DNA from: CAZKRL01 sp964555295
GTDB taxonomy: Bacteria > Bacteroidota > Bacteroidia > Flavobacteriales_D > Sanyastnellaceae
DNA length: 64,000 nt
Direction of reading: 5' to 3'
Assembly: GCA_964555295.1 (NCBI GenBank)
Contig: CAZKRL010000001.1
Location: 62,001-126,000, forward strand
Shown here: in pieces, positions 36,042 through 45,102 of the stretch
Layout: every line of letters begins with the position of its first letter
How positions within the stretch are numbered: position 1 is the stretch's first letter
Notes under the pieces: generated by a model
What the model saw: only the letters and a program-made list of their open reading frames with translations
Databases searched by the model: none
What the model was told of the DNA's origin: nothing
Position numbers and translations under genes: made by a program

Positions 36042-36974
36042 ATGAATTTCACGTTGAATCAACTTCTCATTTTTGTGCGCGTGTGTGAGGCAGGGAGCAT
36101 TACGAAAGCATCAGAGTCGTTGCACATGACACAACCCGCAGTATCTATCCAACTCAAAAATTTTCAAGCACAATTCGAGGTGCCCTTAACCGAAACAGTG
36201 GGTAAAAAAATTCATATTACCGAGTTTGGAAGAATCATTGAAAGTTCAGCTCGGGGTATCTTGCTCGAGGCAGAACGAATTGGACACCTGAGTTCACAGT
36301 TCAAGAATGAGATCAGTGGAAAGCTTCATCTGACTGCGGTTTCAACGGGCAAGTATGTCATTCCATTTTATGTAGAACAATTTCTACAACATTATCCTCG
36401 GGTTGAAATCCAGATTGATGTTACGAATAAAAACAAAGTAGTTGACAGTTTGCGCGCTAACACGACAGATTTTGGATGGGTATCGATAGTGCCGGAGAAA
36501 ATTCAGTTGGATAAAATCGGTTTGCTGGAAAATGCCTTATACCTAGTTGGTGGCAGGAAGTATTCGAAGCGCGAAATGAAATATGACAAGAAATTTTTAG
36601 AAAGCACACCTTGGATTTTCAGAGAGGAGGGATCGGGCACGCGACAATGGATGGAAAGCTATATAGAACAACGAAGGATTCACATAGATCGCAAGATTGA
36701 GCTCACCTCCAATGAAGCTGTTAAGCAGGCCGTCATTGCGGGTATGGGCATTTCCATAATGCCGCTGATTGGACTTAAGAATGAACTGAGTTCGGGGGAT
36801 TTGAAAATCATTGCATCACCTGGCTTGCCTCTACATTCTCGTTGGCATTTGGTATGGATGAAGGGCAAGCGGCACTCTCCGGCCGCTGAGGCATTTTTGA
36901 ACTTTATCAAAGAAAAGGCTGGTCTCATACAAAATCAGAGCTTTGCTTGGGTGAAGCAATATGTGTCTGGCTAG
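36042..36974 (+). CDS. LysR-family transcriptional regulator
   Basis: 310 residues. The N-terminal winged helix-turn-helix is standard (LNQLLIFVRVCEAGSITKAS ... MTQPAVSIQLKNFQ). The effector domain (about 90-300) is a periplasmic-binding-like fold, with FREEGSGTRQWMESYIEQ and SNEAVKQAVIAGMGISIMPL, motifs shared with CysL/CbbR-type members. The effector is not known. It is divergently placed from icd, so control of icd or of its own gene is the simplest hypothesis. Confidence 0.92.
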   Translation: MNFTLNQLLIFVRVCEAGSITKASESLHMTQPAVSIQLKNFQAQFEVPLTETVGKKIHITEFGRIIESSARGILLEAERIGHLSSQFKNEISGKLHLTAVSTGKYVIPFYVEQFLQHYPRVEIQIDVTNKNKVVDSLRANTTDFGWVSIVPEKIQLDKIGLLENALYLVGGRKYSKREMKYDKKFLESTPWIFREEGSGTRQWMESYIEQRRIHIDRKIELTSNEAVKQAVIAGMGISIMPLIGLKNELSSGDLKIIASPGLPLHSRWHLVWMKGKRHSPAAEAFLNFIKEKAGLIQNQSFAWVKQYVSG

Positions 36975-37185
36975 AAAGTGAATTCTTTGATTTTTATAAA
37001 GACACAGCTAAGAATTGCTCTAAACCCTATAGAAACATGAATAATTTTCGTACTACAGACCCTTTCCAACCGAATAGCCAAGGCAGATATTACTATTAGC
37101 GTTAAGATTAAACCAAACAATCTTTGATACGTCCAAAGAAACCCATTCCTGAAATTGTATTAGAACAGACCAATTATAAAATCCG

Positions 37186-40100
37186 ATGATCAAAAATTTA
37201 TTCTTCCTTACCCTATCGCTCTTAGCCACAATCGTGAGCGCGCAAAATGTAATCATCAATGAAATCAATGCCGACAACCCTGGCACAGACACGCAGGAAT
37301 TCATAGAATTATTCGGTGTGCCGGGAACACCTCTCGATGGCATGGCGTTAGTTTTATTTGACGGAAGTTCAGATCAATCCTATTTATCCATCGACCTCGA
37401 CGGATTCTCCCTAAATGCAGATGGTTTTTTCGTCATCGCGGACTCCGCAGTGGTGGGCGCCAATTACTATTTCACCAATCTCACTGCCAACATTCAAAAC
37501 GGGGCCGATGCAGTTGCGCTGTATTTCGCTAATGCGACTGACTTCCCTAATGGCACAACGGCTGTCGGAACAGGGCTTATCGACGCTCAGGTATACTACA
37601 CACAAGATCAAAACGATCCGGGATTAATTACGGCTCTTACGCTTGATATACTCGCTCCTGGCTACACCATCATCGACGAAACAGCTCTCAGCACAACTGT
37701 AGAATACAGTCTATCGCTTATTCCTGATGGCGGTAATCCATTCAACTATTCGGGCTTCATTTTGCAAACGCCAACCCCGGGGGCCGTTAACTACCCCCCT
37801 TGCCATGCGGGAGCATTTGCGCTGAGCGGGATTACATCCAATACGGCATGTGTTGAACTGTTGCCGCTCGCCGTTCAGGCAGTAATCGACAGCACCACCT
37901 ATGGCGGAAATTACTCGATCGTTCTGTGTGATTCAGCCGGTGTGATTCTCAGCGTGAATAGCGGAACAGAACTCGTGCTCAACGGAATTACTGCAGGAAA
38001 TTATCAGGTGTATATGACATCTTATCTCGGCACTGCAAGCGGGCTGATCGTTGGCAGTCCGATTACCGGCTTTACTGCCAGCGATTGTTATGATCTCTCT
38101 GCGCCTGTAAATATTACGGTACAAAGTTGTTCCGGATGTGATGCGGGAACTGTAGCGTTGAATGGTAATAACTCATACACCGGATGCTCCAACTCTGCAT
38201 TGACACTCAGCAACACCTCTATCTCTGTTACAGCAAGCTATCTCTATGCCTTCACTGATATGGCAGGAAATATTGTGAGCACTACAAGTGCTGCGCTGCC
38301 TGCGCTTGCCTCGGGCAGTTATCAGGTGTATGGAATTTCCTATGCAGGCACGATGGATGATGCAACCATTGCTACAGGTGCCAGTATTTTCGGAGTGAGT
38401 GCAAGTGATTGCGCCGAGTATACAGCAGTACCTGCCACAATGAATCTGTATGCTTGCGCTGCGAGCTCACCATGTTCCTCTGTACTCATCTCAGAATACA
38501 TTGAAGGTGTAGGAGGCGGTCCTACCGGTACAAGTCGCGCGCTTGAGCTCTTCAACACTTCACTCAATACCATAGCGCTCGACAACTACGCACTGCTTCA
38601 ATATTCCAATGGCTCTTCAGTTCCCACGGACACTCTGATGCTCAACGGCACACTCGGACCACAGGGCAGATATGTCATTGTGAGCAACACCGGAAACATT
38701 TCACAAAACGTAACCAGTGATTTGATCAGTGCATTCATCAACTTCACAGGTAATGATGCCATCGCACTCACCCGTAACGACAGCATTGTAGATATGATCG
38801 GAGTCATCGGCATTGACCCGGGCACCAATGGTTGGCCGGTTGCTACTGCTTCTACCGCTAACAATGGAATGAGGAGAATCAGCACTGTGCAAATGCCGGA
38901 AGGAGATTGGAACCTCGCTGCAACGCAGTGGGAAATTTTTCCTTCCAATGATTTTTCTGATCTCGGAATTCACACCTTCCAATCATGCAGCAATGCTTTG
39001 CTCATCGGATTTGTGAACGCGTCACTTACCATTGATGAAGACCTTGGCAATCAGAATATCGCTGTAGCAGTAGATGTTCAAAATCTTACCTCAGGAAGCA
39101 CTGATGTTGTTGTAACACTTAGCGGCGGAACGGCTGACAGCAATGATTTCACCCTTGTTGCTCCCGTTACCCTAACATTTGATTCTTCAGGTACGCAAAC
39201 ATTTGATCTTGCGATCATTGATGACAATTTCATTGAAGGTCTTGAAACCATTGTCCTTACTCTAACATCCACCGAATCTTCTGTAATTTGGACACAACAG
39301 GAAATGGTGATTTCCTTATTGCAAAGCGACGCCAATTGCAATGCAGGAAGTCCCTCAATCAGCAATGGAACATTCCAAATATGTGACGAAGGAACAGTCG
39401 TGATTCAACCCGACATCAATGAATCTGGTTCAGGATTTTTAAACATTATCACCGATAATTCCAATAACATCATTGCTACTTCATTGTCGGATAGCATCAG
39501 CGCGGTAGATTTTGGAATCGGAAATTATCAAGTCTATCGTCTTCTGTATATCGGTAATTTGATTGACAGTACGCTTCAACCAGGGCTTAACGTAGACCAA
39601 ATTTCAGGAGACTTATGCTTTAGTCTTTCTGCGCCCGCATTGCCTCTTGAAGTTGTTACCTGCAACACATCTTCTCCCGTTATCATCAATGAAGTCAACG
39701 CTGATAATCCGGGTACACCTGACACCCAAGAATTTGTTGAATTATATGGTCCTGCCGGATATTCTCTTGACAGCATGGTAATGGTATTTTTCGATGGTAG
39801 TACTGATCAGTCGTACCTCGCTTTGGACCTTGATGGATACTCATTGAATGACCAAGGTTTCTTTGTGGTCGCAGATTCCGCCCTTGCAGGAGCGGACATG
39901 TACTTCATAACTGCAACGGCCAGCTTCCAGAATGGCACCGACGCCGTGGCGATATATATGGCTGACACCTCAGACTTTCCAAATGGAACACCTGCCACCT
40001 ATAACAACCTGCTGGATGCGGTAGTGTATTTCACCAATGATCAGGACGACCCTGGATTGATTGCAGCTCTGGGACTATACGCTTCCAGCAATGGTTATTC

Positions 40101-43100
40101 GGTTCTTGATGAAACCGCCATCAGCACAACAATTGATTACAGTAATTCAATCATTCCGGATGGTGGCGCTCCATTCAACGACAATAATTTCGTTCAGCAA
40201 GAGCCTACACCCGGCGCGCTCAATTACCCCCCTTGCCATGCGGGAGCATTTGCGCTGAGCGGGATTACATCCAATACAGCATGTGTTGAACTGTTGCCGC
40301 TCGCCGTTCAGGCAGTAATCGACAGCACCACCTATGGCGGAAATTACTCGATCGTTCTGTGTGATTCAGCCGGTGTGATTCTCAGCGTGAATAGCGGAAC
40401 AGAACTCGTGCTCAACGGAATTACTGCAGGAAATTATCAGGTGTATATGACATCTTATCTCGGCACTGCAAGCGGGCTGATCGTTGGCAGTCCGATTACC
40501 GGCTTTACTGCCAGCGATTGTTATGATCTCTCTGCGCCTGTAAATATTACGGTACAAAGTTGTTCCGGATGTGATGCGGGAACTGTAGCGTTGAATGGTA
40601 ATAACTCATACACCGGATGCTCCAACTCTGCATTGACACTCAGCAACACCTCTATCTCTGTTACAGCAAGCTATCTCTATGCCTTCACTGATATGGCAGG
40701 AAATATTGTGAGCACTACAAGTGCTGCGCTGCCTGCGCTTGCCTCGGGCAGTTATCAGGTGTATGGAATTTCCTATGCAGGCACGATGGATGATGCAACC
40801 ATTGCTACAGGTGCCAGTATTTTCGGAGTGAGTGCAAGTGATTGCGCCGAGTATACAGCAGTACCTGCCACAATGAATCTGTATGCTTGCGCTGCGAGCT
40901 CACCATGTTCCTCTGTACTCATCTCAGAATACATTGAAGGTGTAGGAGGCGGTCCTACCGGTACAAGTCGCGCGCTTGAGCTCTTCAACACTTCACTCAA
41001 TACCATAGCGCTCGACAACTACGCACTGCTTCAATATTCCAATGGCTCTTCAGTTCCCACGGACACTCTGATGCTCAACGGCACACTCGGACCACAGGGC
41101 AGATATGTCATTGTGAGCAACACCGGAAACATTTCACAAAACGTAACCAGTGATTTGATCAGTGCATTCATCAACTTCACAGGTAATGATGCCATCGCAC
41201 TCACCCGTAACGACAGCATTGTAGATATGATCGGAGTCATCGGCATTGACCCGGGCACCAATGGTTGGCCGGTTGCTACTGCTTCTACCGCTAACAATGG
41301 AATGAGGAGAATCAGCACTGTGCAAATGCCGGAAGGAGATTGGAACCTCGCTGCAACGCAGTGGGAAATTTTTCCTTCCAATGATTTTTCTGATCTCGGA
41401 ATTCACACCTTCCAATCATGCAGCAATGCTTTGCTCATCGGATTTGTGAACGCGTCACTTACCATTGATGAAGACCTTGGCAATCAGAATATCGCTGTAG
41501 CAGTAGATGTTCAAAATCTTACCTCAGGAAGCACTGATGTTGTTGTAACACTTAGCGGCGGAACGGCTGACAGCAATGATTTCACCCTTGTTGCTCCCGT
41601 TACCCTAACATTTGATTCTTCAGGTACGCAAACATTTGATCTTGCGATCATTGATGACATTCTAACAGAGGGTGCAGAAACCATTGTGTTAACGCTGGCA
41701 TCATCTAATCCGGAGGTATTTTGGTTGCAACAGGAATTGGTGATAACAATACTTCAAAGCGATGCGAACTGCGATGGCGGCAATGTTCAGAATCCCGGAG
41801 GATTTGGTCCTATTGCTCAATGTTCGGATACGCCCAACACAGACATTACATTGAATAATACTTCATCCTTTCCCAATTCAAATTACACCTATGTAATAAC
41901 AGATGCCAACAATACGATCGTGCAGCTTGCGGGTGCATCACCCTTCAGTTTGGACAATCTTGGTGCAGGAACATTCAATATATGGGGCCTGAGTTATACG
42001 GGTACGCTCGATGCCAATAGCATCGCCGCTGGTCAGCCGGTAGTAAATATTGCTTCTGACTCATGTGCCTCCCTTTCAGGAAACTTTGTTACAGTTAACC
42101 GCACACCCTGTATTGTATCCGGTTGCGAAACAGTTCAGGTATCCAATGAGAGCGGCAGCAGCTACATCGTCATCTGTCGTGATCAAAGCGAATATGATTT
42201 CAACCTCGCAACTGATGCCGCATCGAGTGATGCGGTGATCTCCTACTTCATTGCCGATGCGAATGATAATATCATAGGACAGCTCGATGGAAATATCATC
42301 ACCTCGGCATCGTATCAAGAGGGCACTTACCACATCTTCGCGTTGTCTTATCTGGGCAATTTATCTAACACTGCGAGTGGTCAGCCCATCAACGGTGTAG
42401 TATCAGACAACTGCGTGCAGCTTTCCTCTAATTATGTTGAAATGGTGATTACAACCTGCGGTGGAACACCTTGTTCTCAATTGTTCTTCTCAGAATATCT
42501 TGAAGATACACAGAGCAATAAGATGTACGAGATTTACAATCCAACTTCATTGGAGGTTGACCTATCGGCATATTCTGTTCTCTTCTACAGCAATGGCAGC
42601 GCGACACCTACCGATACGCTTCAGTTGTCGGGAACTCTATCTGCATACAGTGTATACACCGTAGTGAGTTCAGGATTTGGTGGCAATCCAGCGCCACCCG
42701 ATCCAGCGCTTGCAGCGGCGGCAGATACTTTGCACTCAACAGCAGCATTTTCAGGCAACGACGCCCTTGAGCTCATTTACAACAATGAAGTCATAGATAT
42801 TGTTGGAATTGTTGGAAACGATCCCGGTCAATTCGGTTGGCCAATAGGAATCAGCAGCAGCGCAAATCACGACCTCGTGCGTCGCTTTGATATTACTTCC
42901 GGCAACAGCGATTGGAGTTTGGTAAGCGGCCAATGGGACACCTACTTGCCAACGGATTATAGTCACGCGGGCTTGCATGATGCATTCGTATGTCCGGTTT
43001 CCGATGTGGCCACCGTTGGTTTTGCGCAGAGTGCATATACGATAAGTGAAATAGGTGGGTCTATTACCATTGTTGTGAATTACAGCAATCCCGGTGAATC

Positions 43101-43938
43101 GTTTATTGTGACCATCAACGCTACTGGAACAGCGAGTTCCGTAAATGATTACAATTTCACATTCCCCTTAGATCTCACTATACCTGACAGCAGTCAAGGA
43201 ACATTGGAGATCATTATACCAATCATCCTTGATACCCTTGCGGATGATGGTGAAACCATCGTATTGAATATCGAGGGCCCGGTCGATGCAATCATCACCA
43301 ATCCAAATACTACTATAACGATTACTGATCCACCTGCGGACCAAGCGCAAATCACCTTGGGATCAGCAGCATATACTACCACTGAATCTGCGGGCACGCT
43401 TACGGTAAGCGTCAATTACATCAATCCGGGGGCTTCTTTTGATGTGACCATTGATGTGTTGCCCACCTCCACTGCCACGGCGGATATGGATTACGTCAAC
43501 ATCTTCCCATATACACTCAATGTACCGGCCACCTCGCAGGGAACTTTAGAATTCAACGTTGAGATTATCGCAGACAGCATTGTCGAAGGAGATGAAACAA
43601 TAGATCTCACACTATCTGCACCTGCCAATGTTGTCGCCGGTTTGAGTAATTCGACCATCACCATTACGGGAGAATTACTGGTAGAAAATCTGGCTGATAT
43701 CACTTCATCGATTCAACTGTATCCCAATCCTGCCAGCCAGTATATCCAATTGAAAAGTGAAGACTTGATGTATGGTATTGCAATCTTCAATCAGCTGGGA
43801 CAAAAAATCGCTGATGAGAAATTCATACCGGCTATGAGGAAAGAAATTCAAACGAACGCAATGTACAGTGGCATGTATCAAATGGTCATACATACAGAGC
43901 ATGGCACAAAGAGTATGAGATTCATGGTGTCGCATTAA
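37186..43938 (+). CDS. Giant T9SS surface protein with lamin-tail and Calx-beta domains, internally duplicated
   Basis: 2250 residues. Signal peptide 1-20. Five lamin-tail domains are visible: type A at about 22-200 and 831-1010 (NEINADNPGT, FFVIADSA), and type B at about 430, 1241 and 1764 (LISEYIEG ... DALELIYN). Four Calx-beta repeats start near 604, 1415, 1941 and 2054 (SLTIDED, DETIDLTL). Residues 2166-2250 are a type A T9SS sorting domain (LYPNPASQYIQL). Residues 203-681 and 1014-1492 are encoded by near-identical DNA. No nuclease or protease motif is seen. Calx-beta repeats commonly bind Ca2+, so an adhesin or stalk-like cell-surface role is inferred. A terminator follows. Confidence 0.9.
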   Translation: MIKNLFFLTLSLLATIVSAQNVIINEINADNPGTDTQEFIELFGVPGTPLDGMALVLFDGSSDQSYLSIDLDGFSLNADGFFVIADSAVVGANYYFTNLTANIQNGADAVALYFANATDFPNGTTAVGTGLIDAQVYYTQDQNDPGLITALTLDILAPGYTIIDETALSTTVEYSLSLIPDGGNPFNYSGFILQTPTPGAVNYPPCHAGAFALSGITSNTACVELLPLAVQAVIDSTTYGGNYSIVLCDSAGVILSVNSGTELVLNGITAGNYQVYMTSYLGTASGLIVGSPITGFTASDCYDLSAPVNITVQSCSGCDAGTVALNGNNSYTGCSNSALTLSNTSISVTASYLYAFTDMAGNIVSTTSAALPALASGSYQVYGISYAGTMDDATIATGASIFGVSASDCAEYTAVPATMNLYACAASSPCSSVLISEYIEGVGGGPTGTSRALELFNTSLNTIALDNYALLQYSNGSSVPTDTLMLNGTLGPQGRYVIVSNTGNISQNVTSDLISAFINFTGNDAIALTRNDSIVDMIGVIGIDPGTNGWPVATASTANNGMRRISTVQMPEGDWNLAATQWEIFPSNDFSDLGIHTFQSCSNALLIGFVNASLTIDEDLGNQNIAVAVDVQNLTSGSTDVVVTLSGGTADSNDFTLVAPVTLTFDSSGTQTFDLAIIDDNFIEGLETIVLTLTSTESSVIWTQQEMVISLLQSDANCNAGSPSISNGTFQICDEGTVVIQPDINESGSGFLNIITDNSNNIIATSLSDSISAVDFGIGNYQVYRLLYIGNLIDSTLQPGLNVDQISGDLCFSLSAPALPLEVVTCNTSSPVIINEVNADNPGTPDTQEFVELYGPAGYSLDSMVMVFFDGSTDQSYLALDLDGYSLNDQGFFVVADSALAGADMYFITATASFQNGTDAVAIYMADTSDFPNGTPATYNNLLDAVVYFTNDQDDPGLIAALGLYASSNGYSVLDETAISTTIDYSNSIIPDGGAPFNDNNFVQQEPTPGALNYPPCHAGAFALSGITSNTACVELLPLAVQAVIDSTTYGGNYSIVLCDSAGVILSVNSGTELVLNGITAGNYQVYMTSYLGTASGLIVGSPITGFTASDCYDLSAPVNITVQSCSGCDAGTVALNGNNSYTGCSNSALTLSNTSISVTASYLYAFTDMAGNIVSTTSAALPALASGSYQVYGISYAGTMDDATIATGASIFGVSASDCAEYTAVPATMNLYACAASSPCSSVLISEYIEGVGGGPTGTSRALELFNTSLNTIALDNYALLQYSNGSSVPTDTLMLNGTLGPQGRYVIVSNTGNISQNVTSDLISAFINFTGNDAIALTRNDSIVDMIGVIGIDPGTNGWPVATASTANNGMRRISTVQMPEGDWNLAATQWEIFPSNDFSDLGIHTFQSCSNALLIGFVNASLTIDEDLGNQNIAVAVDVQNLTSGSTDVVVTLSGGTADSNDFTLVAPVTLTFDSSGTQTFDLAIIDDILTEGAETIVLTLASSNPEVFWLQQELVITILQSDANCDGGNVQNPGGFGPIAQCSDTPNTDITLNNTSSFPNSNYTYVITDANNTIVQLAGASPFSLDNLGAGTFNIWGLSYTGTLDANSIAAGQPVVNIASDSCASLSGNFVTVNRTPCIVSGCETVQVSNESGSSYIVICRDQSEYDFNLATDAASSDAVISYFIADANDNIIGQLDGNIITSASYQEGTYHIFALSYLGNLSNTASGQPINGVVSDNCVQLSSNYVEMVITTCGGTPCSQLFFSEYLEDTQSNKMYEIYNPTSLEVDLSAYSVLFYSNGSATPTDTLQLSGTLSAYSVYTVVSSGFGGNPAPPDPALAAAADTLHSTAAFSGNDALELIYNNEVIDIVGIVGNDPGQFGWPIGISSSANHDLVRRFDITSGNSDWSLVSGQWDTYLPTDYSHAGLHDAFVCPVSDVATVGFAQSAYTISEIGGSITIVVNYSNPGESFIVTINATGTASSVNDYNFTFPLDLTIPDSSQGTLEIIIPIILDTLADDGETIVLNIEGPVDAIITNPNTTITITDPPADQAQITLGSAAYTTTESAGTLTVSVNYINPGASFDVTIDVLPTSTATADMDYVNIFPYTLNVPATSQGTLEFNVEIIADSIVEGDETIDLTLSAPANVVAGLSNSTITITGELLVENLADITSSIQLYPNPASQYIQLKSEDLMYGIAIFNQLGQKIADEKFIPAMRKEIQTNAMYSGMYQMVIHTEHGTKSMRFMVSH
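37792..39226 (+). repeat. Copy 1 of 1435-bp near-identical internal duplication
   Basis: This segment recurs at 40225-41659, offset 2433 bp (811 codons), with one difference seen by eye (G at 37845 versus A at 40278, synonymous). Flanking DNA on both sides is homologous at protein level but clearly diverged. The segment encodes residues 203-681. Confidence 0.93.
40225..41659 (+). repeat. Copy 2 of 1435-bp near-identical internal duplication
   Basis: Partner of 37792-39226. Identity begins at TACCCCCC and ends within an ATTGATGACA motif, both at sharp boundaries inside diverged flanks. It encodes residues 1014-1492. Confidence 0.93.
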
Positions 43939-43962
43939 ATCCGGCATTTCTTTCTAAAGCTT

Positions 43963-43989
43963 GAACAGTCGCTACATTAGCGACTGTTC
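43963..43989 (+). terminator. Hairpin terminator after the giant surface-protein gene
   Basis: A perfect 11-bp inverted repeat GAACAGTCGCT / AGCGACTGTTC with loop ACATT, followed by TTATTT. The U-tract is short, but the stem position, 25 bases after the stop, fits a terminator. Confidence 0.75.
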
Positions 43990-44006
43990 TTATTTCAGAG
44001 TGGGTC

Positions 44007-44657
44007 ATGGATACAATTATGAGTTCAGAAAATCACATGTTATTGTTCGATCATTACTTCACCGATGAAGACCTCAAGCGACAAATTATGCAAACTGGCA
44101 TAAGAAGGGAATTTGGTCGAGACGCGAGTATCATGCGCCCCGGGGATGCCATTGAGTATATGCCCATCGTACTCTCCGGTGCCATTAGGGTGATGATTCA
44201 AAATGCGGAAGGTCAGGAGCGCTATCTATATCATATTCATCCTGGAGAATCTTGTGCGATGTCGCTAACGTGTTGTCAAGCCATGCGCCGAAGCGAAATA
44301 CACGCCGTGACCGAAGAAGAAACCTCGATACTTTTTATTCCCGTGCAATTTGTAGAACAATGGACCCATCATCAGCAATGGAAGAAATATCTGAGCGACA
44401 CGCAGGCACAGCGTTTTTCGGAGCTACTTGAAACGATTGAACTCCTAGCTTTCTCGAAACTCGATGAACAGATTTGGAGTTACCTCATGCATCGTGCCCA
44501 AGCCCATGGCAGCAACACATTGAAAATTACCCATCAAGAGATTGCCCTTGAAATCAATACACCGCGAGAGGTGGTAACGAGACTACTGCATCAATTGAGA
44601 CAACAAAAAAAAATTGAATTATCGAGAGGAGAAATTAAAATTCATTTCAACTCATGA
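44007..44657 (+). CDS. Crp/Fnr-family transcriptional regulator
   Basis: 216 residues. The N-terminal cyclic-nucleotide-binding beta-roll spans about 25-125 (IMRPGDAIEYMPIVLSGAIR; YLYHIHPGESCAMSLTCC), followed by a dimer helix and a C-terminal winged helix (LKITHQEIALEINTPREVVT ... LRQQKKIEL). The cAMP-contacting Arg-Ser pair of Crp is not present, and I see no Fnr-type four-cysteine Fe-S pattern, although a CC pair sits in the roll. The signal is unknown. A second in-frame ATG at 44022 could be the true start. It lies alone between a terminator and a 445-base gap. Confidence 0.88.
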   Translation: MDTIMSSENHMLLFDHYFTDEDLKRQIMQTGIRREFGRDASIMRPGDAIEYMPIVLSGAIRVMIQNAEGQERYLYHIHPGESCAMSLTCCQAMRRSEIHAVTEEETSILFIPVQFVEQWTHHQQWKKYLSDTQAQRFSELLETIELLAFSKLDEQIWSYLMHRAQAHGSNTLKITHQEIALEINTPREVVTRLLHQLRQQKKIELSRGEIKIHFNS

Positions 44658-44792
44658 AACATTCTGTTGGATATTATTTACAATAGCTGCTTGAAAAATT
44701 CGGAGTGAAGTGCTGATGTACTTGGCAATATTCATAATTGGCGAAATAGGCGCCTGCATATGCATAACACAAAGTCCGAATGAAAAATGAAA

Positions 44793-44899
44793 GGACTACA
44801 GAACGAAAAGCTTATAGCGGAAATAATAACCTTGAATACCAAATGATTCGAAAGAATTCGAGTTACAGTTCTTATAGTCCACAGCAGTTTGTTTTTTTT
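44793..44899 (+). other. Candidate structured RNA or long-stem terminator
   Basis: GGACTACAGAAC (44793-44804) pairs with GTTCTTATAGTCC (44868-44880), giving about 11 pairs with one small internal mismatch/bulge. It encloses an ATTC-GAAA-GAAT hairpin with a GNRA-type tetraloop. Eight Ts follow at 44892-44899. The T-run lies 11 bases after the stem, which is loose for a classical terminator. No promoter box was found before it. Confidence 0.35.
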
Positions 44900-45076
44900 A
44901 TGAGATTGGTCCGTAAACAACAAAAGCTTTATTCCCGTTCATTGACCACAATGACGTGATTATTCTCCTTAGGTTATGACATTCAACTCTAACAGGTGTG
45001 CTCAATTGGTGCCTTTTTGAATTCGCGTTGTGATGTATGAAAGAGCCGTATCGCATGGGCAATTCATAATCAATCC

Positions 45077-45084
45077 TATATTCG
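45077..45084 (+). promoter_or_regulatory. Possible -7 box for fbaA
   Basis: TATATTCG (one base off TAnnTTTG) ends 18 bases before the fbaA ATG. No TTG at normal -33 spacing. The same TATATTCG octamer precedes the sugar transporter on the other strand. Confidence 0.4.
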
Positions 45085-45102
45085 TGGCTCAAAAATTTAA
45101 CC

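Larger units (their letters stand above)
44658..45102 (+). other. 445-base intergenic region without a credible gene
   Basis: Between the Crp-type gene and fbaA. It is AT-rich with frequent stops in all frames. It holds one unexplained structured element (44793-44899), a TGCATATGCA palindrome at 44755-44764 and a weak -7 box for fbaA near its end. I see no tRNA or coding signal. Confidence 0.6.

Noticed and set aside
38598..38982. Long minus-strand frames inside the giant surface-protein gene, repeated at 41031-41415
   Set aside because: They repeat only because the underlying DNA is duplicated; the plus-strand domains fully explain the sequence.
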